Source: Parabacteroides sp900760525
Lineage (GTDB): Bacteria > Bacteroidota > Bacteroidia > Bacteroidales > Tannerellaceae
NCBI RefSeq assembly: GCF_049860805.1
Contig: NZ_CP187555.1
Coordinates: 3,782,001-3,846,000 of the forward strand
Direction of reading: 5' to 3'
Length of the DNA: 64,000 nt
Shown here in pieces: positions 25,401-34,513 of this stretch (its first letter is position 1; the number at the start of each line of letters is the position of its first letter). The position numbers and the translations under genes are program-made. A model generated the notes under the pieces. The model searched no databases, had not been told where the DNA came from, and was given only the letters and a program-made list of their open reading frames with translations.

Positions 25401-26710
25401 TCTTGCGGGCAAGGAACACTCGTTACAGGCTCACCTGTACATTCAGGATTATCATACCAACCTTTGAAAGCATACCCTCTTCTTTCCCAAATAGCAGGGA
25501 TCTTCACTTCTTTGGAGGTAGCCTTTGTATAATTTTGTTTGGCAGGAGCAGTTTCTGTATTTGTAACGTAAGACAGTATATACTTATATTCCGACCAATG
25601 AGCTGTTAAAGATATATTTCCTGTAAATGTAAAAGGCAAGGTGACAGGGGTAGTTCCATTAAACCATCCTGTAAACATATAACCATCGCGGACGGGAGTT
25701 GGCAATGACTCCGGATAATCTTCAACTGTATAAGTACTATCTGCCATAGTCCCTGCTCCATCCGTATCAAATCGAATCGTATAAGGTAAAGCCTCCCATT
25801 TTGCTTTGAAAGTTAATGTCTGATCGTCTTTCCCATCTATATTTACATACGGGAATGTAGAAGGAGTAATAGGAGTATTTTCATTAATATCACTCCCTGA
25901 ATTATTAAACCAATGAAGGAATTTGTAATGTTCACGTTCAACTGTTGGCAGGGTTCTTGCTTCACCGTCATTCAAGATTGAATAAGTTGTGGTATAGTTC
26001 GTTGATGTTATATCACCTTTGTTTGAATCGTATTTAATGGCATAGTTGATTGGAGAAACTACAACGGAACCACTAATTTCTTTATTTGCTGGATCTATAA
26101 CAAAACCATTTTGCCTAGCCAAACACCCTTTAATAAAATCATCAAAAGTAGATAATTTTGAATAAAAAGCATATCCTTTACCATTTGAACCAGCTCCTGT
26201 CCCTGTAAAAATTCCACTTACCACTTGTATATTCCCACCAGTATATTCTATTGCTGTACCACTGCGCGTTATGCCTTCGGTATATCCACTAATATCACAA
26301 TTAATAAAAGTCACTTTCCCACCATTTACCTGAAAAGCAGTAACATAGCCAGCCCATCCATTTGTATATTTAGCAATAATAGTACCATTTTTAACAACAA
26401 CGTTAGAACCGGTACTTTTAAATAGGTCTAAACTTGAACCAGTTTGAAACATGCCTATGGACTTTTCACATTTCAATATGTTATTTCCTAAGTCCAAAAC
26501 CACATCTTTACTAATATCAACAGTACCACTTAAGCTAAAATCAGTTGTTACTAAAATATTGCCGCCATTATTTAGAGCAGCCTTTAATTGTTCTTCATTA
26601 GCAACTTTTGTTTGAGCTTTAGCTGATAATGGAACAACACACATACTTAAGAATAAAAGCTTACATAAAACTCTAAATTGTAAACAGATAATATTATTTA
26701 ATCTTTTCAT
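22499..26710 (-). CDS. Giant surface protein with InlB-type (Flg_new) repeats and sorting-type C-terminus
   Basis: This 1403-residue protein starts with a signal peptide ending AKAQ. It continues with a beta-helix-like region with GGNILVTTDFSLSG motifs (about 35-230). Six or seven Listeria-Bacteroides repeats of about 70 residues follow (each with GY-x-F-x-GW(Y/F) and ending AKW; about 230-690). Next come chitobiase-like and divergent InlB B-repeat domains (ITLTAEPANGDMFLKWSDG). The last 65 residues (LSVWNLNGLLVKSETLSGG, then LPVGTYIV-type motif and VKVFIR) look like a T9SS/DUF6383-type C-terminal domain. It is probably anchored at or released from the surface. It is the last gene of the operon from 34198. 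Confidence 0.8.
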   Translation of the reverse strand: MKRLNNIICLQFRVLCKLLFLSMCVVPLSAKAQTKVANEEQLKAALNNGGNILVTTDFSLSGTVDISKDVVLDLGNNILKCEKSIGMFQTGSSLDLFKSTGSNVVVKNGTIIAKYTNGWAGYVTAFQVNGGKVTFINCDISGYTEGITRSGTAIEYTGGNIQVVSGIFTGTGAGSNGKGYAFYSKLSTFDDFIKGCLARQNGFVIDPANKEISGSVVVSPINYAIKYDSNKGDITSTNYTTTYSILNDGEARTLPTVEREHYKFLHWFNNSGSDINENTPITPSTFPYVNIDGKDDQTLTFKAKWEALPYTIRFDTDGAGTMADSTYTVEDYPESLPTPVRDGYMFTGWFNGTTPVTLPFTFTGNISLTAHWSEYKYILSYVTNTETAPAKQNYTKATSKEVKIPAIWERRGYAFKGWYDNPECTGEPVTSVPCPQDGKNAVVELSLYAKWEAIPYTLGYTLNGGEFQSEPEKTYTIEKTPYKLPIPKNANVNSTFKGWYDNPELSGKPIEIIEKGDIGDKLFYAKWMVTYYAKCYWNSTEHPDLEDKNLSFTKEDEVVLPKWDIVDGYEVQGWYEKESPDNLITVIKKGTEKDMELYAKWVLAEYDIVYEPYHGTLPDNVIKKYTVNTEDIVLPYPTRSGFTFVGWFSEPALTNKVEKLVKGSMGNKTYYAKWMAGNLVVFDRPENGRIIVKDGSTEVKSGEKVGAKTRLTVTAIPDSSIYKLVKLVINGKEYTSSPQTVEVPADNGLTISAEFADSRPSISAPKILTTPYSTDFIPVGESVEVSLTNMDNTATLYYSIDGSTPKVYSQPFQVSSLSAGKTVCVTAYAKKEGCKDGVTVRNITFGKGKVTITFNLPKGIKAVNPEGGEVVEAIASGGSFEFKLEVDKNYFESLESLKVEVDGKELLPNARNIYTLSDLMANVVVKVSGITGITHMVTLKQSVDGLIYFTGEDKSSAPLIVNHGDRVSITAEPNEGGKFVSWTNGVTDNPYIVTVEKDTIIQARFTQSDPGYLVVLPTLTGAKVKPLSGYSTEVKKGGTFKFYISMESDYKNSVPEVFADGKKLTIYKDVYSLYNISKNMVIAVDGIRLNEMDITLPQNVSGINMETGKDIKEGGLTPVSMITIRATAPAGKKFSMWNDGKADNPRIIAARDAEQLLPLFVSATDEVAVKVELPELVGAGLGAVNINSEAIPLGENVKLKLVILPQYSNSNVKVVANGIVLEPDLSLKASSETKTLFYNLEKVTTDVKVEVSGVELNNYNFALKQTSGGTIRADKTGSLKHGTVITLTAEPANGDMFLKWSDGNTMNPYKYTLTGDCVLSAQYGRADIPLDNENVQIGGIRVYAINHTLHIETERSARLSVWNLNGLLVKSETLSGGHSTYQMPVGTYIVKVGEQDAVKVFIR

Positions 26711-26727
26711 ACTTTCTATCTGACTAA

Positions 26728-28365
26728 CTATTCAAACACCAACTCAAACTCATCCAACAATAAAACACTGCTTGTACTACCCGTAAAATAATCGCCATAT
26801 TTACTTGCTGCACCAACTATTAGTATATAAGTAGGTTTCGTTGTCAAATCACGGTATTTCAATGGGATTGTAAATTGAGCATAATCATTTATTGATTGGT
26901 CTGTTTTCAATTCACCAAAAGCGATCATATCCGGATTATTCCAACTTAAGTCGACAAAAGTTTGGGTGGTTGTATTCACTTGAAAAGGAGCATTCCATGT
27001 AAACAATGCGACATAAATATGACAAGAATCACGCTGTCCTTTTAAATAGTCATAAGGAGATTTCGTTACATCAATAATCCCCGAAGTATATTTATAGTAT
27101 CCCTTTAAAGCAGAAGGACGAGATGTATAGGGACGGCCAAAATTCAAAATTGCTCCTAATCCTTCTACTTTACCAAAAGTTCCCGAATAAATACTTCCGG
27201 CTGCAAAAACAGAAGTCACCTTCGTACTTGCTAAACGGGCTGCTTTATTTTTCCGGGTATCTTTTTCTTCCGGGGAAGTCGGGTTTTTGTCAGCAAAAGA
27301 GTTAGCCCCCTCATTACCTGAATCCCAAAAATAATTTTCGTCAGTCAGATCCTTATTTGCAAACCAACTGTCATTTTTTCCACCTTTAAACCAATCGTCA
27401 AACGACAGATTAGGAACAGTTTGAATTGCTTCTGTCGTGAATGTTACTATTTCATTTGTCGTACCGTCCACAGTCAACTCATATTCGTATGTTTCACCGG
27501 AGCGCAAATGTGTAAACAGAACGGTAAATTCGCCCTCTTCATTCACCTCGATCTCACTTGAAAGAACGTTTTCCCATTCATCGGCCTCTTCTTCTTTCTG
27601 CAAGCGATACCGGACTGAAATATTCCCTGTTTTAGTCGTTCCTTGTAAATAAGCTCTTTTTGCCCAAGGTGAAATAGTTGTTGTTTGAACATCCCCGTTA
27701 GGATATTTCACACTAACCGTCCAACGTTCGGTCTCTCCAAAAGCCGATACTAAAAAGACACGAGGACGCGTAAAGTCTGTTACATCCTGATAAGCAGGAG
27801 TAGTTTCCGCTATAGAACTACCCAACTGTAACTCTTGTATTTCTATATTACGAAAGGAAGGTTGCTCTTTCTCGTCCACATAAATAATCACATTTTTTGT
27901 AACTTCATCAACTAATGCCTGACCAACTTGATTCTTTACTTTTATCTTACGTACAATCTCGTGAGACACATTCACTTTCCATTCATAATCCTGATATAAA
28001 CGAAGTAAAAACGAGACTGGCTGTTTAAAATTCATACGTGTATTGGCAGTAACCGGCAAACTGTCTACAGAAACAAAACCAGTATCCGGGAAATGTACAA
28101 AATCAAGACATGCTTGTTCATCCGGTATCACTTTAGCCTGATCCGTTACAACCAATTTTTCCACCTTCAAATCACTCAAGTCTAAAGTATCGGCAACCTT
28201 AACGGTTACTACAGCATTATCGCCAAACTTTACCGATTGCATCCCCTCGATAGCGATTTCTTTTATCTCGGCCTCGATCGTAGGTAACGGATAATCATTC
28301 TTGATACATCCTGTAAAAATCAAAAAGACAAATAAACAGAAATATATAACTATGCTCCCTTTCAT
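26728..28365 (-). CDS. PCMD-domain lipoprotein
   Basis: This 545-residue protein has a lipobox FIFTGC near residue 20. The N-terminal half contains beta-sandwich-like segments. The C-terminal 230 residues start PNLSFDDWFKGGK and end SSVLLLDEFELVFE, with KLD/LLDEFEL and GDYFTGS motifs typical of the PCMD (putative carbohydrate metabolism) domain, a jelly-roll expected to bind glycans. It shares this domain with the 715-residue protein at 29114-31261. Gaps to its neighbours are 6 and 17 bp, so it is in the same operon. Surface exposure is likely. Confidence 0.78.
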   Translation of the reverse strand: MKGSIVIYFCLFVFLIFTGCIKNDYPLPTIEAEIKEIAIEGMQSVKFGDNAVVTVKVADTLDLSDLKVEKLVVTDQAKVIPDEQACLDFVHFPDTGFVSVDSLPVTANTRMNFKQPVSFLLRLYQDYEWKVNVSHEIVRKIKVKNQVGQALVDEVTKNVIIYVDEKEQPSFRNIEIQELQLGSSIAETTPAYQDVTDFTRPRVFLVSAFGETERWTVSVKYPNGDVQTTTISPWAKRAYLQGTTKTGNISVRYRLQKEEEADEWENVLSSEIEVNEEGEFTVLFTHLRSGETYEYELTVDGTTNEIVTFTTEAIQTVPNLSFDDWFKGGKNDSWFANKDLTDENYFWDSGNEGANSFADKNPTSPEEKDTRKNKAARLASTKVTSVFAAGSIYSGTFGKVEGLGAILNFGRPYTSRPSALKGYYKYTSGIIDVTKSPYDYLKGQRDSCHIYVALFTWNAPFQVNTTTQTFVDLSWNNPDMIAFGELKTDQSINDYAQFTIPLKYRDLTTKPTYILIVGAASKYGDYFTGSTSSVLLLDEFELVFE

Positions 28366-28371
28366 ATCATA

Positions 28372-29106
28372 TCAAAGATAAAAAACAATCCCCAGATCAA
28401 TAGATAACAAGTTGATTTTAAAATTAGCAGAACTGGAAGTACGTGAACCTTTATAAACCTGATCACGGGTCTGATCATACCAATTAAAATTAAGACCAGC
28501 TACGTTGATCGAGGCCTCAACCGCAGTAAAGTCATTAACAAAACAGGTAATACCTGGTGCCACGCCAATATTTAAATTGTGCTTCAACTGATGCAATCCA
28601 CTTAAATCTACCCCAGTACCGGTCGAACCTTTGCTCTGCGAATAACCATAACTCACCCGTGCCTCATTGAACAAGCCGAAACGTTTACTATCCCCCAAGT
28701 TCAGATAAGTTCGTAAAAAGACAGCTGCCGTATATGTGTTCGCTTCACTGTTATAGTCTTGTATCTCAAAGCTCAAGTCATCTCCCAATGACAAACTGAT
28801 ATTATCCAGCTTCGTAAATGAACGAGAATAAGCAAAACGTCCTCCAATACTGATATTATCACGAATGAAATAGCTGACCAACGGGGTTACCTTGAAGGTA
28901 TACCCTTCGTCATTGATCTCTTTTAATACAGACATAAACTCAAAATTATCATCCACATGCTCTGAATATGAAAAGGTTGCTCCAACCATCCACTGACCTT
29001 TTGGTATAAAGGTTTTCATCACAATCCCACGATCGTATTTGGTTTCTTTTGCCATTCCCATCACAGGGATAATACAGGCAAAGAGAAAGATTAATATTCT
29101 TTTCAT
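28372..29106 (-). CDS. Outer-membrane beta-barrel protein within the DUF4493 operon
   Basis: This 244-residue protein has a signal peptide (ending MGMAK) followed by about ten predicted strands with alternating hydrophobic residues, ending LLSIDLGIVFYL with a terminal aromatic-hydrophobic pattern. I recognise only the general small-porin-like barrel fold. Its place between two PCMD lipoprotein genes (gaps 6 and 7 bp) suggests it helps anchor or export the surface proteins encoded in this operon. Confidence 0.68.
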   Translation of the reverse strand: MKRILIFLFACIIPVMGMAKETKYDRGIVMKTFIPKGQWMVGATFSYSEHVDDNFEFMSVLKEINDEGYTFKVTPLVSYFIRDNISIGGRFAYSRSFTKLDNISLSLGDDLSFEIQDYNSEANTYTAAVFLRTYLNLGDSKRFGLFNEARVSYGYSQSKGSTGTGVDLSGLHQLKHNLNIGVAPGITCFVNDFTAVEASINVAGLNFNWYDQTRDQVYKGSRTSSSANFKINLLSIDLGIVFYL

Positions 29107-29113
29107 TTATCTT

Positions 29114-31261
29114 TTATTCGTTTCTAAAACAGTTTGGATCATAATCATATGATAATTCAAATTCATCCAACTTCAAATTGCTATCTGTACTTCCTTTAAA
29201 ATAATCTCCATATTTAGAAGATGAACAAACAATTGCAATATAGAAATTCCCTGTATATTCCGGTTGAAAATATTTTAGTGTCAATTCAAATTTTTTATAG
29301 ACATTATTTGTTGTAACACTTTGTTCTGCAGGCAAAGCTGCATAGGCAATCACATTTTCCTTAAACCAAGTAGAGCTCATATCAAAGAAAGAATTTGTAT
29401 TATCTGTCCGGATTGTAAACCGATTTTTCACTAAAGCTATATATACCGAACAAGTATCCGTTCCAGCCACATTTATGGAGATTCCGCCAGGTGTCGTGAT
29501 TGTACCGCCATAATTGATAGTTCCAGGAGCATACTTATACCAACCTTTCAACTTACTCGGACGAGACACAAAAGAGCGACCAAAGGTAATTTCGCCCGTC
29601 ATAACATCTAACTTAAAATCTCCTGTAAACAGATTTCCCGCAGCAAACTTACCGGCAGCGCTTGTTGATTGTAAATTGGCAGCTCGTTTGGAATCATTAG
29701 TGGCATCAACAACCTCAGAGGTTGGTGACAAAAGTGAACTCGTAAAAGTGTTATTTCCGGATTTCCAAAAAGGACTTACCGATGCTTTCGGAGTATTACC
29801 ATCCCACTCATCAAATCTACCACCCGGCAATTCAAGCGCTTCTTCTGTTTGGAAAGAAAGTAAATCTCCCTCGCTATCTGCTCCGGCTACTGCCATATAT
29901 TCATAATCCGTACCCGGCGTTAACGAGTTGACCAGTGCAGAAAATGTTCCGTCTGCATTCACCTGAGCCTCTATTGTCTTAAAATCCGAATCGCCTTGTT
30001 TTCTGAATTTGAAAGCCTGTCCGGAAGTTTCCTGTGTTTCTCCAGACAAGAAAGCAAATGTAGAGAACGCGTTCGCCTTATTTGTTACGACAGCCACATC
30101 CGGCCGAATTTCAAAAGTAAACGCAACCTCTGTTTCCTGATGTAATGAATCCATTGCATAAACTATAAACGAATGTACTTTCTTTGCCTTCTCATTCGCT
30201 ATATGCTGTAAGAATTTTGCAACCAACTGGTCAAAACTCAGTATGATATTTTTAGCATCCAGATCATCCGGCAATAGTGGAAATCCCAGCTCTTCCAAAT
30301 GCATCTTCGTTATTTCATCCAAACGAGCCAGATCAAATTCATTTAAGCCATTAGCCTGCTTAAACAAGTCAGACTCAGCTTTCACCATCAACGTTTCTAT
30401 CCCAACTTGCGAAGTTATCGACAATGATAACGGTGACAACTCCTCACCTACTTTAATTGAGAATTGGTTATCTTTAAACGAATCGGAGAGCTTAATAACC
30501 GGAACCTTCTTATCTTCCATATCATCTTCATCGATCACGATTTCACATTCTACGACTTGGGTCTCATCATTGACCTCGACCGTAAAGTCACTGCCACCTT
30601 CCTTATCATCCGAAGGATCTGCCATATTGAACATGATCGTGTAATGGTAACGCGGCTTTATGTCCGAAAACACGCGTTTTATTGCATATGTTTTTCCCTC
30701 ATTATTCGTCAAAGCTAAACTGACAGTCAACTTCTCAGGCACAAAAAAACCTGAACGATACTCATCATATGTATAGAGCAAGGAACCGCTACTATTGCTG
30801 ACAGTCGCTTCACAGTTCGTGAATCTCGCCTTTACTTTATCCGTATAACCAATCGTCACTTTCGTATTGGCAATCTTACAAGTAACCGTTGCACTCGTAA
30901 TCTCGCCCGCCTTCACATCCACAGTTTCTTCCCCTGCATAAAAAGGCTTTTCCCATCCGGGCTCCTCCGTTTGATTGGAAGCAACCGCCACCTTATAAGT
31001 TCCGACAGGCAATATCAGTTTCTCATTTCTAACTTCCTTTACATAGTCTTCATACGACTTCACCGTATCGCCATCCGCATTTATAATACAAACCTTGAGC
31101 AATTCATCCACTACTTCTCCCTTCGTCAGCAGTTGTTCATTTTTATCCACACCCAAGCATAAAGTACCGACCGGAGCCAGACTATTCCGGTCGTTATTAC
31201 AGGAAGTAAACAAGCCCGCCAAAAGAAACAAGCTATAAATAATATATTCTTTCATTTTCAT
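29114..31261 (-). CDS. DUF4493 and PCMD two-domain lipoprotein
   Basis: This 715-residue protein has a lipobox LLAGLFTSC. A DUF4493 domain follows (about 30-235: GTLCLGVDKNEQ, the LILPVGTYKVAVAS and PFYAGEETVDVKAG motifs), then an intermediate beta region. The C-terminal PCMD domain (GRFDEWDG ... GDYFKGSTDSNLKLDEFEL) completes it. It links the two domain types of the operon in one chain. The first four bases overlap the end of the preceding gene (ATGA-type coupling). It is probably a surface lipoprotein; the binding target is unknown. Confidence 0.8.
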   Translation of the reverse strand: MKMKEYIIYSLFLLAGLFTSCNNDRNSLAPVGTLCLGVDKNEQLLTKGEVVDELLKVCIINADGDTVKSYEDYVKEVRNEKLILPVGTYKVAVASNQTEEPGWEKPFYAGEETVDVKAGEITSATVTCKIANTKVTIGYTDKVKARFTNCEATVSNSSGSLLYTYDEYRSGFFVPEKLTVSLALTNNEGKTYAIKRVFSDIKPRYHYTIMFNMADPSDDKEGGSDFTVEVNDETQVVECEIVIDEDDMEDKKVPVIKLSDSFKDNQFSIKVGEELSPLSLSITSQVGIETLMVKAESDLFKQANGLNEFDLARLDEITKMHLEELGFPLLPDDLDAKNIILSFDQLVAKFLQHIANEKAKKVHSFIVYAMDSLHQETEVAFTFEIRPDVAVVTNKANAFSTFAFLSGETQETSGQAFKFRKQGDSDFKTIEAQVNADGTFSALVNSLTPGTDYEYMAVAGADSEGDLLSFQTEEALELPGGRFDEWDGNTPKASVSPFWKSGNNTFTSSLLSPTSEVVDATNDSKRAANLQSTSAAGKFAAGNLFTGDFKLDVMTGEITFGRSFVSRPSKLKGWYKYAPGTINYGGTITTPGGISINVAGTDTCSVYIALVKNRFTIRTDNTNSFFDMSSTWFKENVIAYAALPAEQSVTTNNVYKKFELTLKYFQPEYTGNFYIAIVCSSSKYGDYFKGSTDSNLKLDEFELSYDYDPNCFRNE

Positions 31262-32583
31262 TGCTTCATATTTAAAGTTATTACACCCCCGCCTTGAACA
31301 CCTTTAGCATCTGTCATTGTTACATCAAATGTATTGATACCGTCAACCAATAGTTCCATAAAAGGAGATATGTCAAATGTCTGCATTGAGGTACTACCTT
31401 TTTTAGGCAATTCCATACCCGCCAATATTCCGGCTACTATAGGATCTAAATCAAACAAATCCACATCCATCATATCTCCCCCTATATTAACTTTGACAAT
31501 CAACGATTCCAAACCTCCCGGAGCCTTTAATTGGATCACAACTTTTGATGCTGGAGTCACATTCTGAGTCGCTTTTATGTCAAATGCCTTTCCATCCAGA
31601 GTAGCAGTTACGGTCGGAGTATTATCCGACGGGTCAGGATCATCAGATCCATTATCACCACCATCGATAAAATCAGATGGAATCTCAATAACATAGTCTT
31701 TTTCAATCAATGAAATATCGACTTTAATAACAGGAGCTTTGACTACTTCATCCGGTCTGTCGCCATCGTCCGGATCGTCCGGTTCATCATTACCTTCGTC
31801 CTCGGAGTCATCTCCGTCACTACCACCACCATCATCAGGCACATCATTGACGATATCCAAATCAACCAGAATATTATTGTGTTCCTGCACCTCTTCCTGC
31901 TTAGATAAATCAATGTTGTATACCTTATCCTTTTTCCCTTCGCGAGTAGTCGTATAAATTGTAAACTGTAATGAACCTGTGTTCTTCAGATAAGCAGCTC
32001 GTTCTTCATCCTTAAATGTAGTCAATGCACCGCTTCCATTATCGACTACAATTGAATAATCATCTTCAAAACTGCTGTTGAACTCTTCAGAGCATCGGAA
32101 TACTATCTTTTTGTTACTCAATACGCAATTGGTAATTACTTTAGCAACTTCCTGTGGGGTTATCTTACATTCATTAGTACCTGAATAAAAAGGAGAGTCA
32201 AAGCCAGCATTCACATCATTGCCTAATGTTGCCCTGACCGAATAGTTTCCGACAGGGAGTAACAAACCGCCTTCTTTTTTTAAATCAGCATAGCTTTCAT
32301 AATATTTATATACTTGTCCGATACTATCCAGTATCTCTACCGTAAAATCATTCACATCGATAACCACTACATCCGATCCGGAAATAGATCCTTTTGAGTC
32401 AGGTATATCCGCTTCTTTATGAGGCTGAAGTTGTAAATCTAACAATCCGGCCTTTTCAATGGGAAGTTGATCATCTATATCCTTATCTACCTGCCCAAAC
32501 AAATCTTTCTTCATCTCACAAGAAGAAAGCATACATAACAAAGTTGCAAAAGCTACAAATAATATATTATTGAGAACTTTCAT
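31258..32583 (-). CDS. DUF4493 lipoprotein with acidic low-complexity linker
   Basis: This 441-residue lipoprotein (LLCMLSSC lipobox) has an N-terminal DUF4493 domain (LLDLQLQPHKEADIPD, GGLLLPVGNYSVRAT, PFYSGTNECKITP). Then comes an extremely Asp/Gly/Ser/Glu-rich stretch at about 245-285 and a second acidic stretch near 320. The C-terminal domain ends in GVITLNMKQ. The Asp-rich linkers resemble flexible, possibly calcium-binding spacers. It ends by overlapping the next gene by 4 bp. Confidence 0.76.
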   Translation of the reverse strand: MKVLNNILFVAFATLLCMLSSCEMKKDLFGQVDKDIDDQLPIEKAGLLDLQLQPHKEADIPDSKGSISGSDVVVIDVNDFTVEILDSIGQVYKYYESYADLKKEGGLLLPVGNYSVRATLGNDVNAGFDSPFYSGTNECKITPQEVAKVITNCVLSNKKIVFRCSEEFNSSFEDDYSIVVDNGSGALTTFKDEERAAYLKNTGSLQFTIYTTTREGKKDKVYNIDLSKQEEVQEHNNILVDLDIVNDVPDDGGGSDGDDSEDEGNDEPDDPDDGDRPDEVVKAPVIKVDISLIEKDYVIEIPSDFIDGGDNGSDDPDPSDNTPTVTATLDGKAFDIKATQNVTPASKVVIQLKAPGGLESLIVKVNIGGDMMDVDLFDLDPIVAGILAGMELPKKGSTSMQTFDISPFMELLVDGINTFDVTMTDAKGVQGGGVITLNMKQ

Positions 32584-32596
32584 TTCTTCTTATTTA

Positions 32597-33352
32597 TTAA
32601 AGTTTATGGGAAGACATTTTCACTTCACTCCTACCCGCATCCAGAGTAATAATATAATATTCTCCTATCTGCGGAGTCTCTTCCCCGTTTTTAAAATACC
32701 AAGTACGCTCCGGATATGTCTGCCCATTCATCTTCACCACAACTTTTACAATCAATCGTGAACAACCTTCAATAAAATATCCAGGCTTCATACTCTTTTT
32801 ATCAAAACTCCAAGTCGCCTGTTCGTTAGAAACCGTTACCTTATAATCATAATTCGCCGGTTCTTCAGACAGCAATTCTTCAAAACGCTTAGATAAGCGA
32901 AGTTCTACCCCTACACTCTTAAAAATACATAAAACAGAGGTATTCGAAACAACACTCTCTTCAATCTCAAAATCAGAAGAACCTTCAAAATAGGGTTTTT
33001 CAGAAACTTTATCAGTAGGAATAAAAGAGGATGCTTTTACCGTATATTTTCCAACAGGCAATACAACGGGCGTTCCAGAATCAATCAAAGCGGTGAAAGA
33101 CTCAAACTTTTTCACAACATTTCCTCCTTCACTAATAGAAATCGGAAATGTCTCAGCCTGCAGATCAAAAGCGATTTCTCCTGCTTTTGTGTATATAACA
33201 GGGATGTCCACTTCCTTTTCTGTTTCCGGTAACCTCAAATTAAATCCACCAGTACCTTCAGGGAAACTTGAATTACCTCCATCAATATCGCTACATCCCG
33301 TAATCACAGAGGCTGCAACTCCAAATAATATCGCACAAATTATTGATTTCAT
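32597..33352 (-). CDS. DUF4493 lipoprotein, single domain (251 residues)
   Basis: The signal ends in ASVITGC. The remaining 230 residues make one DUF4493-like domain, with GTGGFNLRLPETEKEV, PVVLPVGKYTVKAS and KPYFEGSSDFEIEE motifs. The order (short N-terminal strand, LPVGxYxV, PYFEG, then a C-terminal strand set) is the same as in its neighbours. It was therefore probably formed by tandem duplication. It lacks the PCMD or acidic parts of the longer paralogues. Confidence 0.75.
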   Translation of the reverse strand: MKSIICAILFGVAASVITGCSDIDGGNSSFPEGTGGFNLRLPETEKEVDIPVIYTKAGEIAFDLQAETFPISISEGGNVVKKFESFTALIDSGTPVVLPVGKYTVKASSFIPTDKVSEKPYFEGSSDFEIEESVVSNTSVLCIFKSVGVELRLSKRFEELLSEEPANYDYKVTVSNEQATWSFDKKSMKPGYFIEGCSRLIVKVVVKMNGQTYPERTWYFKNGEETPQIGEYYIITLDAGRSEVKMSSHKL

Positions 33353-33379
33353 TCTTTTCTCTTTTTAATCATATTCCTG

Positions 33380-34198
33380 TTACATAAAATCAGGGATTTC
33401 AGGCCAAAAAGTTTCTTTTTCCAATTTATCATCTAAAAGAATATCTACCCCTATGCCGTTCGATGTACCATCCGTCTTAAATATCAATCGTACATTCTGG
33501 CGTCGTTCCAATACGATTGTTGCTGGTACCGGATACTCTTTCGTCTCATTCCCTCCTACCTTTTTCAAGCGAATAGAAACATTCAATTCTGTTCCATCTT
33601 TATCTACCTGCAAATAAGCAGGACGTTGTTCTTCTTTTACTATTTCCAGTTTTTCACTTGTAAAAGAAGTTTTCAATAATGTAGCATACTCTTCATATGC
33701 TTTTTTGAAGTCATCGGTGTAATCCACCGTCACCCGTGCATTCCCAAGCATACAAGTAACATCGATAGGTGTACTCATGTCGGCTTTCACCGTGAAGTCG
33801 GTACTTCCTTCAAAATAGGGATTTTCAAATGCGGAAGGGAGGTTGTCGCCTTTGGAGGCGATGAGGGTATAAGCGCCCTCTTTCAGCTCTATCTCAGAAG
33901 GCATCTCATCGAAACGATCATACGACTGAACCGTATCGGGCTCTTGCACGATGCGGATCTTGTAATCTGCTGTAGTCAGAAACTTCTCGAATTCGTCCGA
34001 AGTAGCTGCTTTAGTCGAATTGTTGATACCTTTCTTTAAAGAAGTAGTGTCTGCTGATAATGACAAACGCAATTTTCCGGTTCCGCCGGCGTTTACACGA
34101 TCGGAATCACAAGAAGAGACACAGACAAGTACTCCTAAAACACATACCAATAAAACTATAGTCTTCCCAAGACCATGTTCAATTATACATTTTTTCAT
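33380..34198 (-). CDS. DUF4493 lipoprotein, first gene of the operon
   Basis: This 272-residue protein has signal and lipobox VLVCVSSC. The DUF4493 motifs are GTGKLRLSLSAD, IELKEGAYTLIAS, NPYFEGSTDFTVKAD and a final IGVDILLDDKLEKETFW. It is the promoter-proximal gene of the 11.7-kb operon running to 22499. Internal gaps are at most 27 bp. The 315-bp region upstream, shared with the AraC gene, is AT-rich; I could not identify a convincing minus-strand promoter there. Confidence 0.75.
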   Translation of the reverse strand: MKKCIIEHGLGKTIVLLVCVLGVLVCVSSCDSDRVNAGGTGKLRLSLSADTTSLKKGINNSTKAATSDEFEKFLTTADYKIRIVQEPDTVQSYDRFDEMPSEIELKEGAYTLIASKGDNLPSAFENPYFEGSTDFTVKADMSTPIDVTCMLGNARVTVDYTDDFKKAYEEYATLLKTSFTSEKLEIVKEEQRPAYLQVDKDGTELNVSIRLKKVGGNETKEYPVPATIVLERRQNVRLIFKTDGTSNGIGVDILLDDKLEKETFWPEIPDFM

Positions 34199-34481
34199 CT
34201 ATATAATAATATAGTTACTTTTTAGCCTTAATTCAAATGACTATCAGAAATTCACAAAACAACTGAAGTAATACCCTTTCTCTACCTATTAAAATCGGTG
34301 CAAAATAACGATAACCCAAGAAAACCCACAAGGTCTATTTATACGATTATGTGTTCTTTTTATTAGAAGTTGTTATAAAACATCTTTCATAACATCTTTA
34401 AATAAACCGGATTTCAGTATAATAATCGCCTCTCGTGTCCTATTTTTTATAAAAAGCACATAAGAGCAAAGACAAAATTAT

Positions 34482-34489
34482 TATCTTTG
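34482..34489 (+). promoter_or_regulatory. -7 box of the AraC-type regulator
   Basis: TATCTTTG lies 24 bp before the ATG at 34514. No clear -33 element is present, suggesting activation or a weak promoter. Confidence 0.5.
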
Positions 34490-34513
34490 CCCATACTCTA
34501 ATGTATTCTGAAC

